From contig CAKKNE010000003.1 of assembly GCA_918797485.1 (NCBI GenBank), positions 2,852,001 to 2,916,000 on the forward strand: DNA of 64,000 nt, written 5' to 3'. The notes under the pieces were generated by a model. The model saw only the letters and a list, made by a program, of their open reading frames with translations, was not told the DNA's origin and ran no database searches. This DNA comes from Pelagomonas calceolata. Taxonomy: Eukaryota > Sar > Pelagophyceae > Pelagomonadales > Pelagomonadaceae. The first letter of the stretch is position 1, and each line of letters begins with the position of its first letter. The translations under genes were made by a program, and so were the position numbers. Below, piece by piece: positions 37,568 to 46,637 of the stretch.

Positions 37568-38383
37568 ATGTCCAGCTTCTCCACGGTCCTCACAAGGCTG
37601 GGCCTCGATGAACACAGCCCATTGCTCGCCTCAGGAATAGCGCAGGACTTGGTTGATGGGAAGCGCACCATCGCTATTCATGACTACGCGCTGCCGGATT
37701 GGTGTAAGGACGTCGATATCGCCGTCGTCGTGAAGAATGACGACGACGCGGGTCTGATCGTGGGCGTCGTGCGCTTCGGCGAGGACATCGACTACGCCAG
37801 CGACGACGCTTCGTTCACGCGGGACGCGGCCTTGCACGGCACTACTGAAAATCTAGGACGGGGCTGGGTCGTCCGTGCTGCGCGGCGGTGCGAGCACTGT
37901 AACACAAAACTCAAACCAAAATACAGGGACTTTTTTGAGGCCGTCGCGGACACGGAGGGCCCTTCATTCGTCATTCTGCACCCGATCTACGGGAAGATCG
38001 CGTCCGTGGCCATCGATCACATTATCAAACGATTGCCCTCATTGCCAGTCCCGTCCGGCTCTAAGCAAGGTTACCTCGGCGCGTCGGTGCCCGCCGTGCT
38101 CGCGGCGTGCCCGCTGAACGTCGTCAAGGCGTCGGCAGTCTGCGCCGAGGGCGTTTTTAAAGCTGCGGACGGCGTCGCGACGGCGCCGATATCGCGGGCC
38201 GACCTGATGAAAGGGTTCCTCGTGCACAGCGACGAGGACGGGAAGCCGATCGCGAAGGGCGGGCCCCTGCGCTTAGCCTTCCCGGACGGCGTCGCGGTGC
38301 AGAGCGCGATCTGCGGCACGGCGAAGCCGCCGGACCTAAAAGACTGCGTCAGCCTCGAGCTGCGCGACGAGGTCCAGAGCTAA
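37568..38383 (+). CDS. Conserved-looking protein of unknown function
   Basis: 271 aa, well-behaved composition without low complexity. Features: CEHCNTKLKPKYRDFFEA (a CxxC pair), HPIYGKIASVAIDHIIKRLP, and a C-terminal domain RADLMKGFLVHSDEDG, KGGPLRLAFPDGVAVQSAICG. The GGPLRLAFP phrase faintly recalls molybdopterin-binding oxidoreductases, but the cofactor ligands are not visible, so I do not assign it. No targeting signal or membrane segment. Confidence 0.6.
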   Translation: MSSFSTVLTRLGLDEHSPLLASGIAQDLVDGKRTIAIHDYALPDWCKDVDIAVVVKNDDDAGLIVGVVRFGEDIDYASDDASFTRDAALHGTTENLGRGWVVRAARRCEHCNTKLKPKYRDFFEAVADTEGPSFVILHPIYGKIASVAIDHIIKRLPSLPVPSGSKQGYLGASVPAVLAACPLNVVKASAVCAEGVFKAADGVATAPISRADLMKGFLVHSDEDGKPIAKGGPLRLAFPDGVAVQSAICGTAKPPDLKDCVSLELRDEVQS

Positions 38384-38666
38384 TTGTTTGTTTTTTATGA
38401 TGTCGCGTCGACGGGGCGTCTAGGGGCCCGCGTTTGTAAAACGCGGTACGCGCGTCGAGGGCCGAAAACTTCGAGTGAAAAACCGGAGGCCTCACCAGCG
38501 GCTCGGGGCGCCCCCCGGCGCCTGAAGGGAAGCCTGGAGCTCTCCCTTAAGGTTGAGGAACTTTCGAGACACCCGCACGCAGCGAGATTGCAGGCTCTTG
38601 GAAGAGGCTGCCCTCGCGTGCCCAGCCATCGAAGTTTTCGCTGCCCGGCGCGTGGGAGGCTGCGGT

Positions 38667-39788
38667 ATGGCGGACGGCTTAGGCGTCGCCCTGTACCAGC
38701 TCCTCGCGAGCTCCCGCGGGTCGCGCGTCGTGGTGGCGTCTGTAAAAGATTACGAAGTGTGTTTTGATTGCAGAAAGGACCTTGCATGCCACCGCGACTG
38801 ATACGAGAAGTCGGGGCCGCGGGAGGGCTCGCGCGTCCGCGTGAGCTGGCGCGACGTCCCAGGAGATGATGACGACGACGTCGCCCCCGGTCTTCATGAC
38901 GCGACCGAATCAGACGATGATGCGGTTGCCGACCCGACCGGGGCGCGTCTCGCCGTGACCCTCGAAAACCTTGATGCTGCGTGCGAGATGCTTCGAGCTC
39001 AACCGCCGACCGAGCTGGAGATCGACTTCGAAGGGTACATTTGTCTTGATGAGTACAACCGCAAGTACGCGGAGAAACTCGAGCGTCCACGCGCCGAGGC
39101 GGCGGGGGCAGCGTCCGAGGCGTGGGTCCTGGGCGACTCGCTGGCCCGGCTGCGCGACGCGATGCTGCCGCGGCTGACCCGGGTTTCCTTGGCGGGGGCG
39201 GACCGACTGCCCGTCGCCATGCTCCGCGTCGCCTTTCCCCTCGATGGAGACGGCCTCGCCGCCCCGGCTCCCTACGACGACGGCAGCGGCTCGTTGCTGT
39301 CCATCGACTTCGCGCCCGGGTCCCCTGCCCGCGACGGCATCGAATCGTACGACTACTGCGATTATCCCCCTTCCATGTATGGCGGAGCAGGCGAAGATTT
39401 TGTTCGCGGCTCCGTGTGGGCCGCGGACCACAGCGCCCGGGGGGAATCAACCGTCCGCGAAAGGTTTCTCCGCCTCTGGAATTTCTTCCCCGCGGCCGCG
39501 CGCGTCCGCATGGACCTCCGCCGGTGGAACGCGTATCGGGGCCGCGACGCCGACCTCCACGACTTCGCGAAGCTGTTCCTGTGCGACCTCGACGGACGTG
39601 CCGTCGAGGTCGCCGGGGTGTGGGCGCACGACGGCTGGTACAAGAGTGTCCTTGTCCTGCACGACGGTTGGGCGAGCGTCGGACCGGAGGGCAATATGCA
39701 ATACCCACTCTTGGAACCACACGGCACGAAGGGACTCGAGGCCAAACGCGAGCAGGTGCATATATGGGGCCCCACATGGGGCCGATGA
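38667..39788 (+). CDS. Acidic protein of unknown function (1 short intron)
   Basis: Proposed exons 38667..38741 and 38811..39788, 350 aa. The downstream frame begins at a GTG with no early ATG, while the same frame upstream starts at an ATG (MADGLGVALYQLLASSRGS). They are separated by an in-frame TGA, which a 69-bp intron with a good donor (GTAAAAG) removes in phase. The second exon has an acidic stretch (DVPGDDDDDVAPG), VTLENLDAACEMLRAQPPTE, a helical LRDAMLPRLTRVSLAGADRL and WAHDGWYKSVLVLHDGW. Family not recognised. Confidence 0.55.
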
Positions 39789-39974
39789 CCGCGGAGATAC
39801 TAGAAGATACCACTGGGGAATCCCGGATTAATAACTGCCTCCCACGGTCCTAGTTGTCCATAACACACTACGAATCGTATTAATGTACGCCGTGCCCCTA
39901 AAACGCAGCCCCCGCGGCGGGCCGCGGCTAGGCGGCCTAGCTCTTAAGCAAGCAACCTCAAAATATTTCAAATT

Positions 39975-39998
39975 GCTAGTATCTTACAAGCCGCTAGG
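39975..39998 (+). promoter_or_regulatory. GCTAG-type upstream element
   Basis: GCTAGTATCTTACAAGCCGC then TAGG, about 230 bp before the ATG at 40229. Confidence 0.6.
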
Positions 39999-40228
39999 TA
40001 TTATAGGGAGGCCCGAGGGTGACCTGCGAGCTCCTGCGCGCGTGCGGCGCGGGCGCAGCTCTGGACTCGCTTGCGTCTGCAGCCAGCGCAGCGCTGCGCT
40101 TGACCTACAGCACACGCGCCACAGCTGCGGCATAAAAAGCTTTTGGCGCTAAATACCCCAGCGCTGCGGATAACCCAGCGCTGCGCATACGGACCGCGTA
40201 GAACAGATAAGGACCGCGTAGCAACGAC

Positions 40229-43200
40229 ATGGATCTCGACGACATCCAGGACGGCGAGGTCTACGCCGTGGAGGAGAGCAAGCACGACGACGGCACGACG
40301 GCGCGCCTCTCCGTCGAGGCCGACGGCGCGATCGTCGCGCACCTCCGCGTGCCCGAGGGTTGTGTACAAGGCGACCCGATCCCGATCGTCATCGACACAA
40401 CACAATTAGGCGACCCGCATGGCGGCGTCAAACATGTGGGAGACTACCCCTGCCCCGACGACGTGAAGCCGGGCGAGGTCCTGCCGATCCTGATCAAGGA
40501 GGGCGACGGTCGAGGGATGCCGCCGCCGCCGCCGGAGGGATTCGAGCCGGAGAAGGACGTCGTGTTCGTGACCGTGCCCGCGGGCTGTAGAGAAGGAGAC
40601 GACATTCCCATTTTGGAGAACGGCGTCGAGACGGGATTAGTTGTTAAATGTCCACCGGGCAAGAAGCCTGGGGACGTCGTCGGCGTCAAGGTCACGGAGG
40701 AGGATCGAAAGCGCATGAAGGAGGGCGCCCAGCAGAACGGGAAGCGCCTTGATGAATTACAGGAGATCTGCCACGCGTTGCCGGTCTGTCTGGACTTTGG
40801 AGGGAAAGACGTTGCTGATTTGCTCGCGGAAGAGGCCTACTACCGGGAACAGGCGGAACGGACCGCCTCGATCGCCAACGCCGCGAAACATCAACGGGAG
40901 CGCTTCGAGGCGGCGCTCGCGGCCGCGCGGAAGGGCGTCAAGGAAGATAAAGAAGACAAAAAGAAGAAGGAAAAGCGCCTCAAGCAGGCCAAAGAGCGCC
41001 AAGACACGCGTCGGAAATTGGAGGCGAAATTAGCCAAGGCTAGGAGGGATGGTGATGCCCGAGAGGTCGAGAAGTACGCTCGGCTCGTCGAGGCTTGCAA
41101 GGAGAAAGTGATCGAGGAGAAGGTCTCTGCCGATCTGATCCGGCGGAGCGACTGGGAGGACGAGGCCAATCAAAGAACAGCCGTGGAGAAGCGGCTCGAG
41201 AAGTACCGCAAGGCCGTCGAGACCGCCGTCGAGAAGAGCGAAAAGGAGAAGGACCAGGCCAAGGCCCAGAAGTGCGAGGCCTGGCTCGCGAAGCACGATG
41301 AAGATTCGAAGAGTTATGTGTTCAAGGAAGATGAAGTGGTGCAAGCGAGGTATCGAGGCCGGGAAGCTTATGTCGAGGCTCGGGTTGTCAAAGTGCGCAA
41401 AGATAACAAGGGTACGTATACGTATGATTTAGAATTTGCCGACGTGGATGATGAGGATGCGAAAACGTTAGATGTCGACCAGGCCGAGAAACTCGCGACG
41501 CGGGCCAAGCAGGATCACGACGCAAAATATTTAGTAGCCCACAAGACCTCGGAAAAGGCTAAAAGAGCCGCTGATGATATTACGAAGCTCGTGAACAAAC
41601 TCTACAGAAGGAGAGCTCTACAACTGCACCCCGATCGGTGCGGCGGCGGCGAGGAGGCTCGTCTACGGTTCGAAAAGTTTCAGATATCGTCGGCCGTGCT
41701 CAAGGACCAAGAAAAAAGGTTGTTGTACGTCGGCGAGATGACGAGAGCGAGGGATACGGCTCTACGCGAGGATATCGACCAGGATCTGGAAGAGTCTGAA
41801 CGATACGGGAAGTGGCACGACGCTTGGTTGGCCAAGCACAAGGCGTCGCTCGGCTTGGAGGGCGACGCCGAGAAGGTCGCCCAGAAGCCTTTGCGGTTGG
41901 AGGCCGAGGAGGCGCTGCGGACGCCGGCGAAGGTGCAAATCGTGTCCAAGGTGCCCGGCAAGGATTGCCTGACAGTGACTGGCGAGGTCTCCGCATTATC
42001 AGTCTTAGCGGAGCAGTTCGTGGCGGCCGAGTGTCGGGTCGAGCAGAGTTGGGGCTACGGCGGTTTCGACAAGGCGCCTATGACGCAATCCATAAAATTG
42101 GAGCCTTCTCATGGAAGACATGTGGCGCAAGTGACGTTCAACAGTCTAACGTTCGGCGGCTGGGAGCTGAAGTGGCGCGTCGCGGTGGACAAGAACGGCC
42201 ACCAGTCCTGGTCGCCCTGGAGTGCGGGGAGTGCCGTCGACGTCATCGACCCTAGAGCTGATGAGAAGGACGCGAAGAGAAAAAAGGCCTCCGAGAAGTG
42301 CGCTTATGAAGCCTCTTCCTTAGAATCCCTACTCAAAGAGGCCCAGGGGTGGTCGACTTTACAGCAAGAGGCCCTGAAGCCGAACGTCGATTCGCTGGAG
42401 CGGGCCATTTCGCGGTGCGCGCAATTGTGTCGCGTGGCTTCTAGAGAGGCTTCCGTGCCGGCTAAACGCGTCGTGGCGAAGGCCATGGAGCTCCACAGCT
42501 CGTTAGAAGCTCGATTGATGAGAAGGGAGCAGCGGAGCGAACGGCGGCAGTTCGCGCACCTCGTGAGGCGCCGAGTCTGGAGCGGGGCCTTCGGCGCCTG
42601 GATTTCTACGGTCACCAAGGATGATTTAACAAGAGAAAACGGCGACGTCAATCGCTTGTTCCAGTCGCTGATCGGGACGGAGAAGAAGTCGCTAGTCGCT
42701 GCGAATTGGGCGTCGGACGACGTGCTCGACGCCGCTGCTACTAGGTCTGATCTATTCTCGAAGAAGAACGTCGAGGCGCTGAAGAAGTGCGCCCAGCAAC
42801 TCAGAGACAAGAGGAGAAGTGAAGAAGATAAAGAGCGCCAGCGTGAAATAGCGAAGGCCCGCGCGGCCAAGATGAAACAGCGCGCGGCGCCACAACAAGA
42901 CGACGACGACGACTTCGACGATGCGGCCTGGGACCAGTTCATGGCCGCGACGGCGCCGGAGCCGGCGCCGGCCGCCCTGCCGGCGGCCCCGCAATTCGTC
43001 TCTCAAGATTCTTCAGTATCAATCAAGGACCTCGAGTGCCCCATCACCTACGAGTTTTTTAAGGATCCGGTGACGCTCGAGGGCGACGGCATTGTGTATG
43101 AGCGCAGCGCCATCGAGCAGTGGCTGCGGGGGGGCCACATGACGTCACCCATCACGAACGTCACCTTAGGCGCGGGCCAGACGCGCCTCATCCCGAACGA

Positions 43201-43558
43201 GGCCGTTCGCCTGCGCGCGGAGGCGGCGCGGGCGCGGCAGGCCCAGGCGCCTCCCTCTCCCGTCAGAACCCACGTGCCAGTCACGATGCCGGCGGTCGTG
43301 TCGCCGCCGACGCCGCCGGCGCCGGCGCCGGCGCTGCCCACGAACGGCCACGGGCCGCTCCAGCCGTGCCTCGCCGAGTTTGTTGCGTCCTTAGGATTAT
43401 CTGATCATGCTCTGGCGACGCTCGTCGAGCAGCTCGCCACGGCCGAGATCTTCGATCTGGAGACGGCCAAGTTCCTCGAGGCTGCCGAGTGGCGCGACGT
43501 GGGCCTCAAGGTCGAGACGCGCAAGAGGTTGCTCGCGCGCCTCGAGGCGACGGCCTAG
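40229..43558 (+). CDS. Multidomain J-domain/Tudor-like/U-box/SAM protein
   Basis: 1109 aa, one exon. In order: two N-terminal beta repeats (VPEGCVQGDPIPIVI; VPAGCREGDDIPI; CPPGKKPGDVVGV); a long charged coiled coil (about 190-340); a Tudor-like barrel (FKEDEVVQARYRGREAYVEA, about 364-415); a J-domain helix pair with HPD at 467-469 (RALQLHPDRCGG); a beta domain near 580-690 (WELKWRVAVDKNGHQSWSPW); a second helical region; a U-box (about 930-1000; LECPITYEFFKDPV, C937); and a C-terminal SAM domain (LAEFVASLGLSDHALATLVE). A U-box E3 with an Hsp70-recruiting J-domain suggests chaperone-linked ubiquitination, inferred. The beta-repeat names are uncertain. Confidence 0.88.
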   Translation: MDLDDIQDGEVYAVEESKHDDGTTARLSVEADGAIVAHLRVPEGCVQGDPIPIVIDTTQLGDPHGGVKHVGDYPCPDDVKPGEVLPILIKEGDGRGMPPPPPEGFEPEKDVVFVTVPAGCREGDDIPILENGVETGLVVKCPPGKKPGDVVGVKVTEEDRKRMKEGAQQNGKRLDELQEICHALPVCLDFGGKDVADLLAEEAYYREQAERTASIANAAKHQRERFEAALAAARKGVKEDKEDKKKKEKRLKQAKERQDTRRKLEAKLAKARRDGDAREVEKYARLVEACKEKVIEEKVSADLIRRSDWEDEANQRTAVEKRLEKYRKAVETAVEKSEKEKDQAKAQKCEAWLAKHDEDSKSYVFKEDEVVQARYRGREAYVEARVVKVRKDNKGTYTYDLEFADVDDEDAKTLDVDQAEKLATRAKQDHDAKYLVAHKTSEKAKRAADDITKLVNKLYRRRALQLHPDRCGGGEEARLRFEKFQISSAVLKDQEKRLLYVGEMTRARDTALREDIDQDLEESERYGKWHDAWLAKHKASLGLEGDAEKVAQKPLRLEAEEALRTPAKVQIVSKVPGKDCLTVTGEVSALSVLAEQFVAAECRVEQSWGYGGFDKAPMTQSIKLEPSHGRHVAQVTFNSLTFGGWELKWRVAVDKNGHQSWSPWSAGSAVDVIDPRADEKDAKRKKASEKCAYEASSLESLLKEAQGWSTLQQEALKPNVDSLERAISRCAQLCRVASREASVPAKRVVAKAMELHSSLEARLMRREQRSERRQFAHLVRRRVWSGAFGAWISTVTKDDLTRENGDVNRLFQSLIGTEKKSLVAANWASDDVLDAAATRSDLFSKKNVEALKKCAQQLRDKRRSEEDKERQREIAKARAAKMKQRAAPQQDDDDDFDDAAWDQFMAATAPEPAPAALPAAPQFVSQDSSVSIKDLECPITYEFFKDPVTLEGDGIVYERSAIEQWLRGGHMTSPITNVTLGAGQTRLIPNEAVRLRAEAARARQAQAPPSPVRTHVPVTMPAVVSPPTPPAPAPALPTNGHGPLQPCLAEFVASLGLSDHALATLVEQLATAEIFDLETAKFLEAAEWRDVGLKVETRKRLLARLEATA

Positions 43559-43648
43559 CTTATAACTATGTGCTAATGAACTCACACGAGGCTTATCACA
43601 GTGCTCAGGCGCCCTTCGACGGAAGTGTCGGCGGCGGCGGCGCATTGC

Positions 43649-44932
43649 TCAGGCGTCCGTCGGCGGCGGCACTTGCGGCGGCGGCGCCGTCGCATCGGCC
43701 GGCGCGGGCGGCGGCGCGGCCTCGAGGGCTGCGACGCGCGCGGCGCGCACGGCGGCCGGCGACGACGCGGCCGCGCCGCCGAGGGCGCTCCCCTCGTCGC
43801 GCGGCCGCTTCCGCGACTCCGCGAGGGACTCGGCGACCGCGGCGAGCGTCTCGAACGGGCGCGGCACCGGCGGGGCGTACGTAACTAAGCGCACGTCGAG
43901 GGGGTAGTCCACCGAAGCCAGAGCTTTTTCGATGGCGCGCGCGATCCACGAGAGGCCGTTGCCGAAGACGCCGCCGCCGACGGCCGTCAGAAACACCTTG
44001 GACGCGTGGGGCCGGTCCGGGTGGTCGAGCGCGTTTAGCGCGGAGGCGATGAGCGCCGCCTCGTAGGACGCCTCCAGGACCAGCGAGGCGAAGGCCTTCC
44101 AGAGGCCGCTGCCGTTTCCTGAATAGGCGACGGAACAGGCCGAGGCGAAGATCTGCGTGACGACGTGGTCGGTATCCCTCAACTGGTCGCGGCCCCAGTT
44201 CTGGGAGGTGACCTGGCAGTCCGTCTGGAGGCCGATGCGCAGGAGCGCCTTGACCGCGTCGCGGCCCGCTTCATCTAAACTCGCGACCTTCTCCGTTAGC
44301 GCCCGCAGCGCGGCGTCGTCGGCCATCGTGTAGCCGCCCCGGACGTCGAAGCGGCCGCCGAGCGGCCCTAGATGCGTGAGGACGTCGCGGAGGTTCTCGA
44401 TCTGTGAATCTCTGGTCTGCGGCGCGCCATTCAACCCAAAATAGTTCCGGTAGATCGTCGAGGCGCCGCAGGCGATGGCGCAGCAGGGGCCCTGCGTCTT
44501 GTCCCAGGCGTAGCCCGTGACGCCGTCCTCGGGCGTGACCGAAGGGCCCACGAACTCGAGGCAGTTGAATTGGCTCGCGACCTGGAACGTCGCGCCCGGG
44601 AACTCGCCGTGCAGGGCGCCCGCGTCGCCGATGACATTGGAGAAGGACGGTGGTTTTTTTTCGTAGGTCCGTGCTTTGAGTTGATTTCTTAGTTCGCCGA
44701 GGGACGGCGTCGTGAACGCGCCGGCCTTGTAGCGCTGGTTTAAGGCGGGCGCGACGAGGTCCGTGCCTTCGGCGGTGACGAGCGCTCTTACATCATTCGC
44801 GTCGCGCTCTCTGAAACCCACAAGGCGCTCGAACCAGTCCGACATGATGCTGCGGGTCTCTGGTGTGGCCTCACCGGTGGCGCGCGCAGGTCTAGCAGGC
44901 AATTTAACACTGCGGGACGAACAGGCTCCCAT
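43649..44932 (-). CDS. Macro-like ADP-ribose-associated protein with acylation-type N-terminus
   Basis: 427 aa. It begins MGACSS, suitable for myristoylation and palmitoylation; a second ATG at 44843 (MSDWFERLV) would lack it. The body has NVIGDAGALHGEFPGATFQV, ASQFNCLEFVGP, GYAWDKTQGPCCAIACGAST and VFLTAVGGGVFGNGLSWI. The last resembles the phosphate-loop pattern of macro domains (G-x-G-V-F-G). The C-terminal 75 residues are Pro/Ala-rich. The macro assignment is an inference from these loops and from the adjacent PARP gene. Confidence 0.6.
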   Translation of the reverse strand: MGACSSRSVKLPARPARATGEATPETRSIMSDWFERLVGFRERDANDVRALVTAEGTDLVAPALNQRYKAGAFTTPSLGELRNQLKARTYEKKPPSFSNVIGDAGALHGEFPGATFQVASQFNCLEFVGPSVTPEDGVTGYAWDKTQGPCCAIACGASTIYRNYFGLNGAPQTRDSQIENLRDVLTHLGPLGGRFDVRGGYTMADDAALRALTEKVASLDEAGRDAVKALLRIGLQTDCQVTSQNWGRDQLRDTDHVVTQIFASACSVAYSGNGSGLWKAFASLVLEASYEAALIASALNALDHPDRPHASKVFLTAVGGGVFGNGLSWIARAIEKALASVDYPLDVRLVTYAPPVPRPFETLAAVAESLAESRKRPRDEGSALGGAAASSPAAVRAARVAALEAAPPPAPADATAPPPQVPPPTDA

Positions 44933-44974
44933 CAGCTGCGCTGCGGGTGTTTGTTATGTCCAAAAGCTGCTCTT

Positions 44975-44997
44975 GCTAGTGTCTTACAGCCGCTAGC
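44975..44997 (+). promoter_or_regulatory. GCTAG-type upstream element
   Basis: GCTAGTGTCTTACAGCCGC then TAGC, in the 253-bp space between the divergent macro-like and PARP genes. Confidence 0.65.
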
Positions 44998-45185
44998 CAT
45001 TTAGCTCGGCCCGGCTGCGTTTCGGATTTATTCCGCCGTATACGTGGCCCCTCGTGCTGCCACACGCTGCTCGCAGCGCCCTCGACCTCTGCGCCACCCG
45101 TCGGGTCGCGTGGCGCCCGCAAAGCTCCGGCACAGACCGGTCCCCTGAACACGCCAGTTTTTACTCGCAGCGCCAGGGAAGAACC

Positions 45186-46563
45186 ATGGCCACGGAGTCG
45201 CAGCCGATCGACATTGACGACGAAAGCGACGTCGTGGACCTCTGCGACAAGTCGTCCGAGGACGACGACGACTCGGTCGTGGACCTGACGGCGGCGTCGC
45301 CGGCCTCACCGAAGCGGCGGCGGTCCGTGATCGACGTCGACGACGAGGCCGTCGCGCGACAGTTGGAGTTAGAAGAGCAGCGCGCGGCGAAGCGCCGCAA
45401 GAAGGCCGAGGAGCGCGACGCGCGGATCGCGCGCAAGCTCGCGGCCGAGGAGAAGCGCAAGGCCGAGGAGAAGAAACGCGCCGACGCCATCAAGCGCAAG
45501 AACGCCGCCGAGCGCGCCGCGAAAGAGAAACGCAAGAGCGTCGACACGGAGGAGCTCGCGTCGACGCCGACGGGCCTCGCCGCGATCGTCACCGAGTACA
45601 CGCGCGACTCGAAGAAGTGGGCCGTGGGTTTGGAGCTGAAAAACGCGTGCGCGAATTTTGATTTGGCGGTCAAGTTCTTCGAGAAGCACGCGGCCATGCT
45701 CGCGCGCGCGCCCTGCCCGCGGAGCGGCCGGAACAAGGGCACGCGCGCCACGCCTTTAGCGATTGTGTATCATGGGACGTCGCGGTCGAACTTCCGGGCG
45801 ATCATGGAGGGCAATCTAAAGGTGCCCGACGGGCGGACCGTGAGACATGTCACCGACGACGGTTTTTTTGGGCGCGGAATCTACACGACGACGGACCCTC
45901 GACTGGCGTTTGCCTACGCCAAGGACGCGATTGTGTTTGCCTGCTTAGCGCTGCCGGGGCGCCAGTACAAGGCCACGCAGAAGCGCGACCGGGGCGTGCC
46001 GAAGAAAGCTGGGTATGACTCGCACCTGGGCTACGTTTTGCGCGGTGTCCGAGAGGTGGCATTCAACAAACCGCGCGTCGCAAACGAGTCGCGTCGATGG
46101 CGTCACTCAATACCCCACGCAGGAGGGCGACGGCGCGCCCCAGCTCGTGTTTTTTGACACGGACCAGGTGCTGCCGTGCTACCTCGTCGACCAGCGGAAC
46201 CACACGCGGGCGCACGCCGCCCTGGAGCGTGCCGTGAAAGTGGTGGCGGAAAAAACGGGGAACGCGCGGCCGTCCGACGGCATCCCGAAGAACCGGTCGG
46301 GACGTCGGGCGATGCCCGCGCCCGGCGCCTACGCCGCCGGCGCCGGCGCGCCGGTCGCGCCGGGCGGCGCGGTGCCGCCGACGGGCGGCGTGATGCCGCC
46401 CGGCCTCGCCGCGTACATATCGATGATCACGGGCGGCGGCGGCGGCTACGGAGGAGGACCGCCTCCGGGCTACGGCCCGCCTCCAGGCTACGGCCCGCCG
46501 CCGGGCTACGGTCCGCCGCCGGGCTATTTCGGCGGCGGCGGGTACGGGGGCGCCGACTACTAA
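45186..46563 (+). CDS. PARP-domain protein with N-terminal SUMO-interacting motifs (1 intron)
   Basis: Exons 45186..46046 and 46123..46563 (433 aa); a donor at 46056 is equally in frame. Residues about 13-35 contain two VVDL motifs next to acidic/Ser runs (DVVDLCDKSSEDDDD; SVVDLTAAS), classic SUMO-interacting motifs. A basic coiled coil follows, then a PARP catalytic fold: VYHGTSRSNFRAIMEG (H of the H-Y-x triad), FGRGIYTTTDPRLAFAYA (Y), and after the intron GAPQLVFFDTDQVLPCYLV. The C-terminus is a GYGPPP repeat. It probably ADP-ribosylates SUMO-linked nuclear targets; mono- versus poly-activity cannot be read. Confidence 0.82.
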
Positions 46564-46628
46564 GTGCTTGTTATTGTTAGTCCGTGTGACGGGGGGCGCC
46601 GACTACTAAATTCTTGTATTGTTAGTCC
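46546..46628 (+). repeat. Tandem duplication spanning the PARP stop codon
   Basis: Two copies (46546..46583 and about 46592..46628) of GGGGGCGCCGACTACTAA followed by a TTGTTATTGTTAGTCC-like end, offset by 46 bp. The first holds the last codons, the stop and the start of the 3' untranslated region. Confidence 0.85.
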
Positions 46629-46637
46629 TTCGGGGCT

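Noticed and set aside
38799-38801. In-frame TGA as a possible selenocysteine codon
   Set aside because: A 69-bp intron with a good GT donor removes it in phase, and no SECIS-like fold was seen nearby.
38395-39813. 472-residue minus-strand open frame
   Set aside because: Arg/Ser/Pro-rich with no domain pattern; opposite strand of the acidic-protein gene. GC-rich DNA gives long antisense frames.
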